DNA of 64,000 bases from CAZNPA01 sp964575095 (lineage in GTDB: Bacteria; Pseudomonadota; Alphaproteobacteria; Rickettsiales; SXRF01). The DNA lies in NCBI GenBank assembly GCA_964575095.1, contig CAZNPA010000005.1:48723-112722 (forward strand), given 5' to 3'. Under the pieces are notes generated by a model. It ran no database searches. It was not told the origin of the DNA and saw nothing but the letters and a program-made list of their open reading frames with translations. Position numbers and translations under genes: made by a program. This document shows, in pieces, positions 63,726-64,000 of the stretch (position 1 is its first letter; every line of letters begins with the position of its first letter).

Positions 63726-64000
63726 ATGAGCCATTTTATCGATAAGCTAAGTTACTTCACCAGCCAGCGCGAAAAATTCTCGGACGGCCACGGCGTCAAG
63801 ACCGAGGAATCGCGCGCTTGGGAGAAAGGCTACCGCGATCGCTGGCAACACGACAAGATCGTGCGCTCGACGCACGGCGTCAACTGCACCGGCTCGTGCA
63901 GCTGGAAAATCTATGTGAAGAACGGATTGGTCACCTGGGAAACGCAGCAGACCGATTACCCGCGCACGCGGCCCGACATGCCCAACCACGAGCCGCGCGG
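63726..64000 (+). CDS. narG: respiratory nitrate reductase alpha subunit NarG, N-terminal part
   Basis: The first 91 residues of NarG; the gene runs off the right edge. MSHFIDKLSYFTSQREKFSD and DRWQHDKIVRSTHGVNCTGS then CSWKIYVKNG include the His-x3-Cys-x3-Cys of the FS0 cluster. NarG carries the bis-MGD molybdenum site that uses the Moco genes of this window. It follows narK by 29 bp, so it is co-transcribed. Confidence 0.95.
   Translation, partial: MSHFIDKLSYFTSQREKFSDGHGVKTEESRAWEKGYRDRWQHDKIVRSTHGVNCTGSCSWKIYVKNGLVTWETQQTDYPRTRPDMPNHEPR

Overview
The window looks like chromosomal DNA of an alphaproteobacterium. Supporting evidence: a P-type type IV secretion tail (virB10-virB11-virD4), the block glyQ-panD-glyS-ppdK, and a ubiquinone-linked nitrate-respiration gene set. 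The lineage cannot be fixed from the sequence alone. The organism is inferred to be a facultative anaerobe that respires nitrate. The genome carries many short palindromic or tandem repeats, several of them inside reading frames.

Layout. 1-3.6 kb: end of a T4SS cluster (VirB10 C-terminus, VirB11, VirD4). 4-23 kb: housekeeping genes, namely thiS/thiG, aroQ, a glycerophosphodiesterase, yqgE, a PAP2-type membrane protein, ygfZ, a TPR/O-GlcNAc-transferase-like protein, tRNA-Thr, glyQ-panD-glyS-ppdK, gltX, cysS and a TrmJ-like methyltransferase. 23-26.7 kb: an orphan PAS histidine kinase with a FixL-like heme-type PAS, an ExoD-family protein and a Rieske oxygenase. Between kinase and exoD lies a 130-bp fossil made of the 3' ends of a Rieske gene and a second trmJ, fused at a 7-bp microhomology. 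26.8-33.4 kb: an integrated element at tRNA-Glu(CTC), with a large serine recombinase whose C-terminus is read through the tRNA, a Prim-Pol/DUF3987 replication protein, an AlpA/MerR-type HTH protein and accessory genes.

33.4-44.3 kb: a copper/heavy-metal region. It holds a bufferin-type bufC preceded by a bufB stump fused to a truncated TauE gene, then a metal-binding small protein, a TolC/adaptor/HME-RND tripartite pump, HMBD-domain proteins, a MerT-like small membrane protein, DUF3147 and a CopA-type P1B ATPase. 44.5-48 kb: small proteins (DUF167, RHH, DUF983, spermidine-synthase-like, two XRE regulators) and a full-length TauE.

48-64 kb: an anaerobic-metabolism region. A P19/FtrA-type iron uptake operon is followed by a complete-looking molybdopterin set (moaA, moaC-moaB fusion, moeA, moaD, moaE, mobA), O2-independent ubiquinone synthesis (ubiT, ubiU, ubiV), pdxH, O2-independent heme synthesis (hemN), a TehA/SLAC1-type carrier, narK and the start of narG. 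Four perfect FNR-type sites (TTGAT-N4-ATCAA) sit in front of the iron operon, moaA, ubiT and the divergent TDT/narK pair. Each has a plausible -10 at the spacing expected if the site is centred at -41.5. The moaA leader matches the Moco riboswitch and the iron operon also has a Fur-like box. In the middle is an unusual regulator: a nitrate/nitrite-sensing (NIT) domain fused to a Crp/Fnr protein with a five-cysteine tail. The inferred logic is that low O2 plus nitrate switches on quinone, heme, Moco and nitrate reductase together.
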